Positions 38,601 to 53,600 of a stretch of 64,000 bases of DNA are shown here, in pieces. This DNA comes from Loripinus fragilis (Eukaryota > Mollusca > Bivalvia > Lucinida > Lucinidae). A program made the position numbers and the translations under genes. Every line of letters starts with the position of its first letter. Positions within the stretch are counted from its first letter, which is position 1. The notes below the pieces were generated by a model. It searched no databases, was not told the origin of the DNA, and worked only from the letters and a program-made list of their open reading frames with translations. The DNA lies in NCBI GenBank assembly GCA_964019695.1, contig OZ026522.1, positions 78,243,447 through 78,307,446 of the forward strand, in the 5' to 3' direction.

Positions 38601-41600
38601 CCTAAAAATTCCAACAAGGGCAATAACTAAAGTTTTAAGGGTCGATTTTGACGAAACTTATAGGATATCAGAGTACTTGATACTTATTGTGTACCAAATA
38701 TGTATCAAATCTGACCAGTAGTTCTGAGATGTGGATTGACAAAAATGCGACGGGCGGACGACGCCAAAACTATATCCCTCCAACTTTGTCAGGGATTATT
38801 AGATATCAGCATAGCTACATACCTAAAAAGCTTTTAATATACCCAACAAAAAAAGAAACGCACCACTACGATTTTTCCATTAAGATCTCCTTTTAATACG
38901 AAACTGTTAATTGTCATAAAACATTCATTTCTGATCAAATCTTACTAAAACTTAAATGTGACGTAGATGAGTATCTGTTCTTTCCCTGTGTAGGCACAAA
39001 ACACATCAATGTGAAGGGTAAAGGAGTTTTGGAAGCGTTAATTCAACGCTACTGTCTACATGAAATTCAGAGTATGTTTTATATTAGAAAAGTATGAATA
39101 CGATATATTGTCGTTATGTGAGTCGACTAATGTGTTTATGATGCTTTTTTGTGATTCCAAAATCCATTTTCAGCAGTTAGGATCATTTAGATTTATTAAA
39201 ACAATGTTGAAATCTTTAAATGTTTGTAAGGTTTATCCCCAGTGTGGAATCGTTATCCAAAGGGTAGTCACAAAACATTGGCTACCTAGCGTTCAGTTAT
39301 CGGGAATGATGAATTGAAAGATTGAATTGCAAAAAATAAGTGTCTGGGTACAATCTGGTCTACTGAGATGAATCCGATTGCTTGAACTTATCCAGCTAGA
39401 GAACATTATAAAAATGCTTATTTCCTGTAACTTTACAATTTGACCCCCACTTGGTTCATGAGCAATTTTCTTTAACACAATTCCGACGCCTGATTGCAAA
39501 AGACGTGTGACGCAGCATTACTTGACATACCTTTGCACCGATATAAACTAAATGGGCCCATCACTTGTGATTTTCCTGAGAGTTGAACAGTTCTAAGTGG
39601 TGTGTTTCTTTTTTTGTCGGGTATATGTTATGTGTTCTGATACTTTTTATCACCTGGTAAAATATCTTGTTTGAGTTTACGTTAATTTCTCTGTCAAATG
39701 ACTCAAATTTGTTCCAAAATGTTCGCTTTTCCATTTTTTAGCCCATTTGGATGTCCGTTTTTGGTAACCATAGCAAAGATAAACGTCAATTTAAAAGTTT
39801 TACTTTTAAACTTGGTATATTGTTCTAATAAACCAATAAGAACAAAATGGTGAAAAGCATTTTTTAGCCCATATGTGGGCCAAAATAGCACCCCCCTGAT
39901 GCATGTAGCTCTTTGGCAATATTTTCTGTGTATATCTGGCATATAGTATAGATATAAAAAGAAGATTTATAGATGGTAAACTTAGGTTTCATTAAGAACA
40001 TTGACAATAAAAAGTAAAAAAAGGCACTTAAAAATAAAAAAGAGCAAAAAAAGAGCCATGACCTGTGATTTCCAAAAATGTGGCATTTGACAAGTGTAAA
40101 CTTAAGCGTTGCATCGATGATCAATTATAATCACCAATTATAATCGATGATCAAACAAAAACTTCGTTTGATTGTGTTTTTGGTAATAATCGATGATAAT
40201 TGAAAAACATCACACTTGATCCAATTTTAAGCTCCTATTCTAAATATGCAACTTTGCTACAAGGAATAGCAGTTAAATGGAGAGTTAAATGGAGTTTGCT
40301 GTCAGGACCAGTTGTGGTATTGGCTACTAGCACAAAGGCTCTGATCAGACTTGACCCGAACCTTTGCTGGTCACAGGAAATCTTATGTCACCTAATTCCT
40401 TGAATTATACCCAAATCAGCATTTGTAATTTGTAATATTCTTACAACCACCCGGTTGAGTTTTGTTCATAATGGCACAGAGTATGCTCAAATAGAAAGGT
40501 ACAAGCAACAGCAAATTGTAAATTTGCAAGCAATTTGTTGACAAAATTTTTAAACAATATAATATCTGGTTTCAGCGACTATTTAGACTTCTTACAGATC
40601 AAACATAATATGGAGTTTGTCAAAAAGCAAATAAAGCATTTTCACATGCTTCTGCAAAATATACTGTTTGGTTTTTTGTTTGATTTGATTCTTTACGTCC
40701 CATCAACAATCTTTCAGTTATAAAGGGACAGGTCTTCCTGGGTTGAAACCAGTACTAAGCTAGGATAAATGTGTCTTGCGCAAGGACACAGTGCAGTGAC
40801 GCTGTTGAGGCTCGAGTCTGGGCCCCTTTATCTCGAGTCAAGCACTCTACCACTGAGCCACTGCATATACATATCTTTAACAAACATGCACTTTGTTTGT
40901 AAAAAATTAACTCATTGTGCTACCAATGTTTATTTTAGGACACAAGGCTGTGACTCTCGGTGGGTGAAATTATTCTGGACTTCAAAACTATATGCAATGA
41001 CACAATGACAATACATGCGTTACCTCAGACCTACATACAATGACTAGAAACATGTATACAATCTATACATAAACTCAACCATCGTATGGCAGTACTGTTA
41101 TTCAGTAGATAACATCATGTTATACAAAGTAGATCTTGCACAACAGATTATTGCATAGAGTTTAATATCAAGTTTGTGCAAATGTGAATAAAGCATTTTC
41201 ACACATTTCCTTTACTTGGCATATGCAAAATATATTTATCTATAATGAACATACACTTTGCTGAGAAAAATTCTAATCCATGTGCGACCAATGGTTATCT
41301 TAGGACACAATGATGTGACGCTTGATGGGTGCAATTATCTACTTCAGAACTTATATGCAAAGACACATTGACTATACATTATTTCAGACCTATATGAAAT
41401 GACTAGAAATAGACGGATGGCTGAGAATGGGTTTGCTCCCCCCCCCCCCCTAGGGAATTTTGCAGACATATCCTATCTTGTAGAGAATTGAAAGCCGAGT
41501 CTTTTAAGAGATGTTTGCACTCTGTGCTCCAGGGCGTTAGTCTGTAAGAGCCTGTAACATACGTTACTTAATCAAACTAAGAAAAAGTAAATTGAAAGTT

Positions 41601-44600
41601 TGGGCTACAAGTTAAAGACATAAAAATATTTATTTTTAAAAATCATTCATATAGTCTGCATACTGGATATCTTAACTACGTATGACAGACATTTGAACAA
41701 AATTGCGGCTTCCTAAGGTGTCATATGTGTTACATAAATCAGATAACCCATTAAAATTTGCAAGTGTGGCTAACATCATTTACATTCACAATCTCTCTGT
41801 GTGTTTTGCAAAATGTTTTTAACCATGTCTGACTAGCTTATGCAATTGGCTAACAGAAAAATTAAAGTTTGTTTCCCTAGCTTAAATATTTTTTCTGAAA
41901 TAAGCAATTAAACAACCCTACCCCTACCCAGTTTTTAGGTGAAATATTTGGTATTAAAACTAAAGTAAAAATAGTTAAAAAATATTTGCAGTTGATGAAT
42001 GTGTTTCATTGTTTGGGATTTATTTGCTTATATGAAAAGACTCATAAATTTGCAAGTTTGTTGCAAAATTTTTAATATCAGAGGCTGTGACATATGTTAC
42101 CTGATGTAATAAATGGGCAAGCTCATTGTCTTTACGTAAGATATGCCTTTACGTAAGATATGCCTAAAAATGTTTTAATCTCCCCGAGGGAATTTTGCAG
42201 ACATATTCCTACTTATAGTACAACTCAAGCTGCATCGAATAAGGGATGTTAGCACTCTCTATGTTGGGGCGTTAGTCTGAAACAGCGTGTTACATGCGTT
42301 ACTATATCAAACAAAGGAAATGTAGTTTGAAAGTTTGAGCTCAAATTGTGAAAAAAAACTCGCAGCCATTGGATATCTTACATTGTTTAGGGATTTTAAA
42401 CTGGCTTCTATGATAAAGACTTATAGATCTGCTAGTTTTCATCAAGTTTTAAAGATCAGAGAACGTTACATATGTTAGCGTGATAAGTAAAATCATCAAA
42501 CAGTATTTTGACATCAAGCTGAGTAAGGGCCTGCTCCATCCTAATCCCCTTTGGAATTCTGCAGACAAATTACATCTTATGTAACCATTCAAGGTGCATT
42601 TAATAAGAAATGTTTGCACTTTGTAAGTCAGGGCGTTAGCCTGTAACAGCTTGTTACATATGTTACTATATCAATTTGAGAATAAGAAATTTGAATGTTT
42701 GAGCTACCAAAAGAAGACATTAAAAATATCTAAGAAATTGACATTCTTATAGTCTTTATACTGGATGTCTTTACTACATATGGAAGCTGTTTAACATTAA
42801 TACGGCTAACTGTGGTGTTATCTGCGTTACATGAACATAATTATGATTTAAAAGCTATAATTGTGGCTATCGTCATGTAGTTAAACAACTACTATGACTT
42901 GGTTTCAAACTGTTTTATTAGATTTTACAAACATATACTCAATTGATGAATAGGAAAAATCAAATTTATCTTTTCTATCTTAAATATATTGTCTTTTAGG
43001 AGCTAATACACAGCCCTACTCCCAGTTATACAGAGAAGCGAAATTTGTTATTACTGTTTAAGTAAAACACATGAAAGCGATTACAGCCTGTGGATATTTT
43101 TCATTTTCTTAGTCTGTCTTGCTCATATATCTACAAGATGTCATTAAGTTAAAGATCAGGACACTTAATGTCTACTTATAAGTCTTTGGTGCCAAAACAC
43201 TAGGAATTATATTCATTTCTGATTATCAAGCCCATGGACTGGTGTTACAGATGTTATCAATGACCTTTTGGACACATTTCCGTATACTGTGCATATAATG
43301 CTAAATATAGAGCCACAAATAGAAAAGATAGTTTTACATTTTTACAAGAAAATACAATAAATGAAATGATCCAAACTATTTCTCATCAATTTAACACTCA
43401 TGTTAACTGTTTGTCGTTGTCTGCTTCTGTCGTAATCATTATTACCGGGTATCACACGCCTCCTTGCAAATAGTAGAATCATCACATCATATTTCAATTA
43501 TTACTAATATAAAATTTTACCACCAGTCCACTCAAAATTGATGAGCCATTATCAACTTTCCAATTTTGCCATTTATGGCTTGGAACATTCGGAAACTGAT
43601 ATGAATTCCTAATAGTTGGCTCTTTGAGTATGTGTTTCAAGTGATACTCTGCAAGTAGGAGAAAAACTAAAGCTTTACAAGGAGGAAAACTATGCCATTT
43701 AGAGCAATGAGAACCTGGACTGATGTACCTTGATATTTCTGTGATAAAGAATTATATCTTAGCTGGTTAACTTTTATAAATGTAGCCTTTCCATACATGC
43801 AACCCACATATTTTCATCTAATAATGTCTCTGCACTTATTATCTTTCCCTAAGCATCCAAAAACTTCTTTGAAGTCTTAGTACTTCTGAAGTGCTGAAAC
43901 CGAGGTAACTCTTTCCCTTCAGATAAATGAACTAGATGTATCCCAGCAGGTAAAGCAATGAAATGCAGGATGAAAAGAGCGCAAATTAGACCCTTTCAAT
44001 TCAATGATTCACTAAGTTTCTAAGATAAGAGCGCTTATTAAAGGATGTAACATATATAACTCGTCATAATAAATGAGCAAGGGCATTGTCGTGCCATCCT
44101 TTTTGATTACACAGTCAGAGGCAAGTGTTTTCAATGGATCATGAAATGAGGCACCTTATCAACTTGTTTACTCTGTATAAATCTTCCATAGAGCATATTA
44201 TAGAACTACTGGTTATCCCATTCTACCTATAGTCCATTTTCCTTCTTTTGAATGCAACAGCTAATGATATGGCTGCAAAAACTGAGAAATCATAGGTTTT
44301 ACATTATTTTAAGACATGCTTCAATGTACTGACATCAAAAAACAACCAACTGCAAACATAATTGATGGCAATGTCCAGCTTCATATTCTTTCTCTTATAC
44401 CATATAACTTTCAAGGTGTAACAGATATTGTTTCAGACGGTCTGCCAAAGCCATCAAGAGTCAACATTGTAACTAAAGAAAACTTATAAAGTTCTTTGGG
44501 CGCAGCAAAATACTATTGATCTAAATTTAGACCTAAGGACTTAAGCACCAAAAGACTGGATAGGTTCCATGGCAAATGATGCAAAAAAGCAGCCTATCAA

Positions 44601-47600
44601 ATTTCTGTTTGACCAATGTCAGAAATCTTAAAGTATTCTTAGAGGAACACGGTAGAGACATAGATTTTGCAAAATCAGAGCAAAGTTATCATTTGACTTG
44701 CACGGATGCAGGGGCAGCTGCAGTTAGATTGCTCTTGCCACTTCACAGGAAGAGATATATACCAGAGTCATACTCCAATGTATGCATATATGTGAAATGG
44801 CATTAAACCCATATTTAATCAGGCACTGACATGCTGTTTCTGCTTTTGAAGAATGCTAAGGATTCAAGTTTGGCTGAGTCAAGTTGTTTGACACTGGCAC
44901 TGGCCACACATACAAAGAAAATTAAGTCTTTTGATGGCTAAAGAGGAGGATCGCACGTAATGCTTATAAGTGATGTTTGTCACAATTACCAATTTTAAAA
45001 AGTAATCTTAATTAATGTAACACATATAACACCATAGGAAGCTTTATATTTGTTAAAAAATCTTTTCTTATGTATTAAAGGTATTCAGCTTGCAAACTAC
45101 ATGAATAATTCAAATAAATAGATAGTTATATATCTTTTTTCTGTTTCTCAGACTTTCAATTCATTTATTCTTAAATTGATATGGTAACATACGTATCATA
45201 CCATTACAGGCTAACCCCCTAGTTAATAGAGTGCAAACATCTCTTATTTGATGCAGCTTCAATTTTCTTTAAGGTAGGATATGTCTGCACAATACCCAAA
45301 GGGGTGGAGAGGAACAGGGTTGTACTCAGTTTGCAGTCCTAATACAATGCCATGATTCTACTGGTTGTGATGAAATGGGTGATTATTTTGCAATAGAAGC
45401 AGACACAATGATAGACATTGTGAGGGTGACTTGAATAAAGATTGTTTTTGAATAATTTTATTTAATAGGAATATTTATTAAATTGTGTCATTTAAATGAG
45501 AACTATTATTTTCTATCTATATGTCTATATATTTTAATATTATAGGCATTAGGAAATATGTGATTACAAAGGTTATATATAACATAGGTAACACAATTCC
45601 AAGGGCTTGTTATCAGCAATGACTGTAATTACTAAGACTAAGGCACCAGAGGCTAGAGATTAATAGGAAAACATGTGAAAAACCATATTTTTCTGAAATA
45701 TCATCTCTTACTTCCAAGAAAATTTCCTAGCTCATTCATTATGCCATGTAACATACGTTACATACTTTAATAAGTGCTATGATCCTGATGTCAAACTTGC
45801 AAATGTATGATTCTTTATTGCATTAGCAAGACAGTGCCAAAAATGTAAGATAATCCACGAGCGTCAAATATTTTCATATGTTTTTCTTCAATAATAGATA
45901 CCAAAATTGGATACTTAAAATTGGGGATAGAGTTGTTTAATAGTTCATATAAAACAATGTATTTGAGATAGAAAAGCAAACTTTGTTTTTTCTATTAATC
46001 CAATGAGCACTTTAGTAAACTAAGATTAAAAACACTTGTAAAAATACACATATCGTCTGTAAAATAAATGATGTTAGTCACGATTTCAACTTTCAAAGGG
46101 AAATTTAATCTATGTAACGCATATAACACCATTGAAGGCTGTAATTTTGTTTAAAATGCTACTTTTATGTAGCTTAGGCATCCAGCTTGCAAAATACATA
46201 AGAAATTTGAATAATTAGATGGTTTAATGTCTTCTTTCTGTAGCTCAAACTTTCATTTTGATTTTTTCCTTAGTTTGTTACAGTAACATATGTAACAGGC
46301 TGTCAGAGACTAACGCCCCGGAGCACAGAGTGCAAACATCTCTTAAAAGATGCGGCTTGAAATTTTCTTCAAGATAGGATATGTCTGCAAAATTCCCTAG
46401 GGGGGGGGGGGGGGGGAGCAGGACCTTTTTTAGCTCGAAGTCTAAAACATTCGTACAATCTATACATAAATTTAACTATCATATGACATTACTGTTATTC
46501 AGTAGATAACATCATGTCATACATAGTGGCTCTTACAGAAGTGATCATTTCATGAGAAATTTAAAAAAAAAGTTATTGCTTTACTTCAAAGAGTGTTTAA
46601 GAGTGTTTAGAGTCAAAGAGACTCTATGATGGTTCCGACTTAAAGACTTATCTATTGATGAGATGATAGGGGCCTGATACTTTGGCTGTTTGTCGGGCCC
46701 ACTGGGGTTTACCTGTTGGATTTCTTTTGCTCCAGTATTAAGTTTTATTTATTGTCGAGTCCTTATCTTTGCTTTATCTCCTTGTTATATCTTGATTTAT
46801 ATGTTTTAGGAGATGATGCATTGATAAGTTAGGGATCTTTCATGCAAACCAAATATCTATGTGTCTTGATCCACATCTGAATTAAGGGTGAGGTTGGCGC
46901 CATTAAACCGGTTTAAGCCCTCCAGTAAAATATTTTACTGACCGTTCCAAGGCGGTACTTCTTTGGTGGATCTTTTGTTTTTTGTTCTGGCTTGTGTTTG
47001 CTATGTCTTTGTGCGCATCTGTTTATATGTGCTTTGCGGTCACCTGCTGGGAAAGGACTGACCTCTTGTCTCTCGTTTGTGGTGTCTTACTGTGAGTTTG
47101 TCACTCTCCCATTGGTATCCTGGGTCAGGTGTGGTACTTGATTGTATTGATTCCTGATCTTTGCACCCTTACTTACTTTTATTCCAATTGTGTTTCTTGT
47201 CACCAAAGAGTTATTTAACTTCTGGCTATGACATTATTTTTTGACATGTTCTGTTTGTTTGATTTGATTCTTTACGTCCCATCAACAATATTTTAGTTTA
47301 ACAGGGACGGGTCTAAGCTAGGATAAATGCGTCTTGCTCAAGGACCACGGCGCAGTGACGCCGGTGAATCTTGAACCCTCAGCCTCGAGTCAAGCACTCT
47401 GCCTCTGCGCTCCCTTTTTGACATGATATATTCCACTGAATAACAGTAACATCAAATGAAAAAATAATGTTATGGCCACAGGTTGCATAATTTTGATACA
47501 AAGAAGTTATGTTAATAACAAAGTAAATTTTCTTTGAAATAAACCAGCTTTGGAGGTGTTAATTTCGCAATAGTTCATATGATGAGAGAATCTTCCATTT

Positions 47601-50600
47601 GTGCCCATTTCAAATCATTTTTTTTAAACTAACCTAAGGCTGTCTAAACTGATTGACTTAAGCTTTAAGTATTTGGTCAACATTATTCAGTCTAGTCAGA
47701 CTCCTCCCACAGAGGAACGCAAAGAAAAGAATATACTTCCTGGCCCCCATCCCTCAACAAAGTTTGACAAGTAAATTTAATCCTGCCAACAATAAAGGAA
47801 CCATCTCTCAGAAACCTTCAGCAGAAAATAAAATGCCCCACTGTACCACCTTGTTATGAAATGATAACTTGTGTAAGACCCTCTATAAAATACATAGAAC
47901 AAATCAGAACGAATGGAATAAGAGATCCTATTTCTGCTTGTTAAAGTACCATCAGCACATCAAAGAACAAACATAAGAGTCCCTGTCAAGGCTAGTCACC
48001 AAGTCATTTTCTATTTCATCCTTGCTGGGAATCTATCTTAATATATTATCCCAAGGAATCCTAGTTAGTTGGATTTTATAATACGGTAAATCTTGTATTA
48101 GTTCGTACACTCGAATAGTTCGTTAAATGTCATGTATTAGTTCGTACACTAGTCATTTTTTTATATGCAATTCTATTAGTTCGTGCACAACGTTTTTTTT
48201 TCCTTCATTGGTGCTTGTTTTTAATCAGCGTGTCTGTCTACGATATGTTCCTGTTAACTTTCGCGTGCTTACACCAAACAGATCTTTTCGTCTGTCAATC
48301 TAACGACTTCGGTCGCTAACGTAAATCCAGCATTGACGTCGCATGTTAATAACATTAAAATTTGTTTTCTGAAAATCGAGCGAATGCTAATTTACACGCC
48401 CTATGTCGCCGATGCGTCGGAGATATATTCTGTACGGTCATTACAAAAAGTGTCCTTAGAATAATTACTTCTGTGTCATATATCTTTTATAATCGGACAC
48501 CCAAGCCGCGTGCGACCCGGAAAGCATTTTTATACTTGTGCAGCTCGGACCCGACACGAAATCAACTTGCGCGGTGCCTCATATAAACTGGTACAAGAAT
48601 ATTTCGTAAATAGCCTGCTGGTACTTATGACAAGGCCCAGGAGAGCATGTGCGTTTGCGCAATCTCATCAGGGTCCCGCTGCTCACTAACATAAAGTTTG
48701 AAGTGGATGAAGACTCAGCATGCTCAGACCAAATCAAATTCTAGATATCTACGTACGTTTTGTTTTATATAGTTGAATATCAATTTCGGTTTTCTGAGCG
48801 TAAATAACTCAATAAATGTAGAAATAACGGCTTTTCCTAGGTTCAAACAAATGGAACATTTTAACAAATTGTTTAGCCGATCGTGGCGTGTCTTGCTGTC
48901 CTCATGAAACTACATACGGAAGGTCCTGAGAGTTCATGATTACCGAGATAGTGTACGCACAGACGCACAAACCGAGTATAATTTGATTGTATCATGATTC
49001 TAGGTCTTGATGAATGGCATTTCCATGAAATAAGCCAGTTCATGAGATTATGGTACCTATCGCATATGCGAGCAGCGAAGGCTCAGACGAGCCTGTGCAT
49101 CTGCGGAAAATCGTCAGCGCCTTCAGGCTTAACTGCGAGCATAGAAGGAATGTAGATGAAGGTACGTTCATTAATTTTGGATAATAGCCCCACTAGGTGG
49201 CTGTGAATTTGAAAACAGGAAGAATTCGCTTTATTTAAACCACCACACATCTATTGATGTATGTATCCCGACTTTCAATATATTAGTTTTCATGAACAGT
49301 CAGACCGTGTGTCTCTTTTGGAAGGAAAAGTCTTCCAATATGGATGGATTTTCCTTCCATTTAGTTTTTTACAGAAAATTGGAAGGTCTTTATAACATCC
49401 ATCTTAATGATAACAGCAAAAGACCTTGAGATCATCCGCGGTGACATACATATCAGAATTTGCAAACATCCTTACCACACGTCTGTAGATGTTTTACCCC
49501 GACTTTGTTGTATGAGACCAACAAAGTCGCAGATCAGCCTGGGTACAGCACATTCTTATCAGCGCCTTTGTTATGAATACAAACATTAAACATTTTGTCG
49601 GGCCTGGTCTGGGTCAAACCTGTCTGCTAATAATATCAGCCGCAGACATGAAGATCAAATCCGCCGCTTTCATGCCACGTGCTGTTTTAAGAGTTGGGTA
49701 GCACGTGGTCCATTGGCGCATAAAAGCGGACTTCGCACATAAAACATAATTGCTCAGCTGCAAGCGCGGATCCAGAAAGGGGTCCAACTTTGACAACTTT
49801 TTTTTTTTAATTGATGATGGGAGAGAGGACCCAAACACCACTATATGCGGGTCATCATTGGCCCGCCAGCGAAACACCATTTAAATGGCGTTTCGCTGGC
49901 GTGCCGCTGATGGCCCAACATCGAATGCTGGCTTGGTAGCTTTGTGATTTTAAAGGGAACCGGACCTGTATGCTAAGAAACCCTATTTTTCAGGGGTAGG
50001 GTCTGTCCCCTCTGCCCATGAGCTATCTTGCATGAAAAGACAATTTCTGTAAACTCATCACTTTCGCTCATTGCGATCGCGTACACGTTCGCAAACATGT
50101 AATATAAATTGTTTTGGATCTCGGAAATTTACTTTACAAATTCAAACTATCAATGCCCCACAATTTTATCAAATGGCTGGCGACAGCCAGAACTCCTTTT
50201 TTAAATTTCCAGTGGGTGCATAAAAGGCCTCGATACACCGTCACAAAACCGAAAAATCGCACCGGAAATTCACTTTTTTTTCTTAACGACGTGAAGAGCA
50301 TTAGACGCTAGTAGGCAAAGATGAGCCTGTGCATCCAACACTGTTGACTTTACGGTAGTATCATGCGCGGATCCAGGAATTTTTGTCATGGGGGCTCCAG
50401 GCTCATCTGACAGAGAAAAAACACTCTGATAACGTTTTCTTAGGCATCAGCCTTTCACAATTTTACAGAGGGGTCCAATGATTTATTTTAAGGAAAACTA
50501 TAATTTTTTAAGGTTCCAGAGGGGGTCTATCATTTTTCAGGGGAGGGGGGTCCAAATTTTTCCAGGGGGTGTGGGGTCCAAATGCTAATTTCAATTAAAA

Positions 50601-53600
50601 CCTATAGACTTTGTGATTTTCCAGGTGGTCCGGGCCCCCCCATACCCCTCTGGATCCGCGCATGCGTAAGGTAGATCCACTTGCGATATCCAAATTTTCA
50701 AGTCAACAGTAAAGCCAATCCCGAAGGACAGGTTTTGTTTCATACAATTGTTCATTTTCCATTCCGGAGCATCTAGTGACACCTCAAAACATGATGAGGT
50801 ATATGATTCTGCAATATGTTAGTGGAAAACAAATGTTGAGACCTCGGACCCTGGTCCGAGTTGAGACACAGTGATTATCGCGACATTTAGTCAACTATTG
50901 ATGGTTTCAGTCTTTCATCATGTATATAAGACTAGGCCTTGATTTCTGGCATCAGTTTTAGAAAAACGGGCTGTCCAATGTTGTCAAATAACGTTCATGC
51001 TAGATACATTACCATAACATACCATGCATAAGCTGGGTGCTTAAGATCAAGTAACATACTCGCTGGAAGAATGTGTTTAATGGTAATAAAATTACAGTTC
51101 AAACGTTAATAATCAGATCTTAGAACAAATCTACATGGATATGCTCGAGAAGCTCAAAATGGAAGCATGCAGTGTGCAAGAACACATACAATAATATGGC
51201 TAAACAACCGCCAGCTTTTTTTGAAAAGCTAATACTTGTGTAAATCTACTCGATGATGATATTGTTGCGCGAAACGAAACGAAAGTTAAGGTGTATTTAT
51301 TTTATCATTATTATTCGTTTCTGTCTATCGACAGTGTCTTTTCATGCAATTGACTTAATTTCAAACGCCACTGCTATCATTCTGTCCATAAAAACTTATA
51401 CCTAGCGCACTCTATTTTTAGAACTATTTTAGTGGCGGTCAGGTTCATAAAGGGCGGGAAAACATTAGTCTGGTACCCGGCGTCTCTTTGTGTACAGAGT
51501 CGGAGAGGCAGGGTACCAGACTAGGGAAAACATTAGCAATCCACAAGAAAACGTGTCTTCTTCACGTTTATGACAAAAGGACAGGGCTGCGTTTATTGTC
51601 CGTCTCGTAATGTTTAAAAGCAAAGAAAAGTATAATGATAAAAACGATTGCAAGATATTGTGCTTTTAACTGCAATATCTGGCTGCATCATAGATATTGC
51701 AAACGGTTCTTCGTCGTACAAGAGCAGATTTTCTCATGGTAAGGCATTGTTTTTCTGACGCTCGTTTGAGGCATCCAATGGGGTTTACTGATTTGCGAAT
51801 TTGTCCCAAATTTTTACCAATTAGCGTCTTCATAAAACTCATTTTTACCAGTAAGCACATTCAGCATTACAAAATAAGTTTTTTTTATCACTGATTTCTC
51901 TTAAATTAAACTGATTAAAGCGTAATTTTAACAAACGAAACACTGATTTTTAAGGTACCCCGTTGAGACCCTCTCCGTTTGATGTACAAATAAACTTATA
52001 ATTCTGTTTCAATCATATGTTAGCTTTCAATAATCAAGTTTTCAAGCGCAACAACGTTTTTCTGACCGTTGGGTTTACATTTCTGAGCTGAAAACCGCAA
52101 CAAACTAATAAAATACCAATATTGTTTTTGTCTAGCAGCAGGACAAGGGTTGTTTGCATTAAGGTCATTTGGTTCCCAGCGACTTACACAGGCTGTAACG
52201 GTCTAGGTAGCGGACTGGGTAGCAATGTTGAACGGGGGTTCGATGGTATGGGGATTTTGTGTGTAGTTTGTGTATATGATACCATTGGAAACAGATGTTT
52301 TGAGAAAACATCGTTTCCAAAAACCTATGTTTTGTTTGGGTATAAGAAACGTCTCCCTGAGACGTTTCTTTTACGCACACTAAACATATGTTTGATTGAG
52401 AAAAAAACACACAAAAATAAATATTTTTTGTGTTATATATACTTATGTCTACTTAAGCAATAGAAACCTAAGCTGAGGGCACTATCAAGATTTATTGACT
52501 GCCCAAGGGCCAGGGCCTTGACCGTCGGGTTGATATGGCCCGAGCCGCAGTCGAGGGCCATATCAACCCGGCTGTCCAGGCCCTGGCCCGAGGGCAGTCC
52601 ATAAACCTTGTTATTATATAATCTATAAATAAACATCTTCTGATTGGCCCAGATGCATATCCACTCGAGTCAATAAAACTACATATTGCATGGTTTGCCA
52701 GACGTGACGTTGCAAAGTACACAGCACGAGGTAATATTGACCGGCTTACGGGAAGTGACGTCAGAATGTCAAGTAATTTCGCATGATCCATCCGTAACGT
52801 CAACGTTTTTGTGGTCAAAAATGGCAGGAAATGCATAACATACATTTATTATATGTGACCAGCCATGAGATTTTGGGTCCCAATGAGGTACCTGGTCGAA
52901 ATTGAGATATTGATACTTTCTGATACCTATATATCTCTGGAGTATAGATCTACATGTGAAATTTTAGTTTGATATCTTAAGCGGTTTCTGGGAAATAGGC
53001 AACAGTTCATAGGTCCCTACGTCATGGAATTGTATATTAAAGTGTTTACGACGTCATCGTTAATTTTCTGATAGACAACTTTGCGAGTTTATTTCAGGAT
53101 GTTTGAAACGAATTGGTTATTCTTTTGGTAAAGTTAATTTCACATTAGAAATTCTGGATTTGAACATTTTGTGATCATTACGTGAGCGGATAAATCGTCA
53201 ACAGTATTCCTTAAAGATATAAATGTATTTCGTTATACGGCTTTTTTCATAAAGAGTTCAAACACTAAAGATTAAGCATTTTTCCAGGGTTCGAAAATTT
53301 TGAAATTAAAGTTCAGATAATATTGCTACAGTATACATTGTTAAAATGCGGTCTTTTTCATGATGAAAATGGGTATTTATGCAAATCAGAAACTTGATCA
53401 TTAGCTTGATTAAAAATGGCGATCAGATATGATTCCGCACATCGTGGTTTAATGTCTTTTAATTTTTCTTTTTTCAATATAACCATCGCTAATTAATTTG
53501 TAGAAAGAGGAAGGAATGTAGCATCAGCAGCAGTGCTGCCAGTAGTAGTAGTTATAAAATACTACGGTCAGTTTACTCTCTCAGTAGTGTGTCGCATGCG

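Noticed and set aside
44576..44806. 76-codon frame in the foldback loop
   Set aside because: No recognised motif, no splice context; kept only as a remark.
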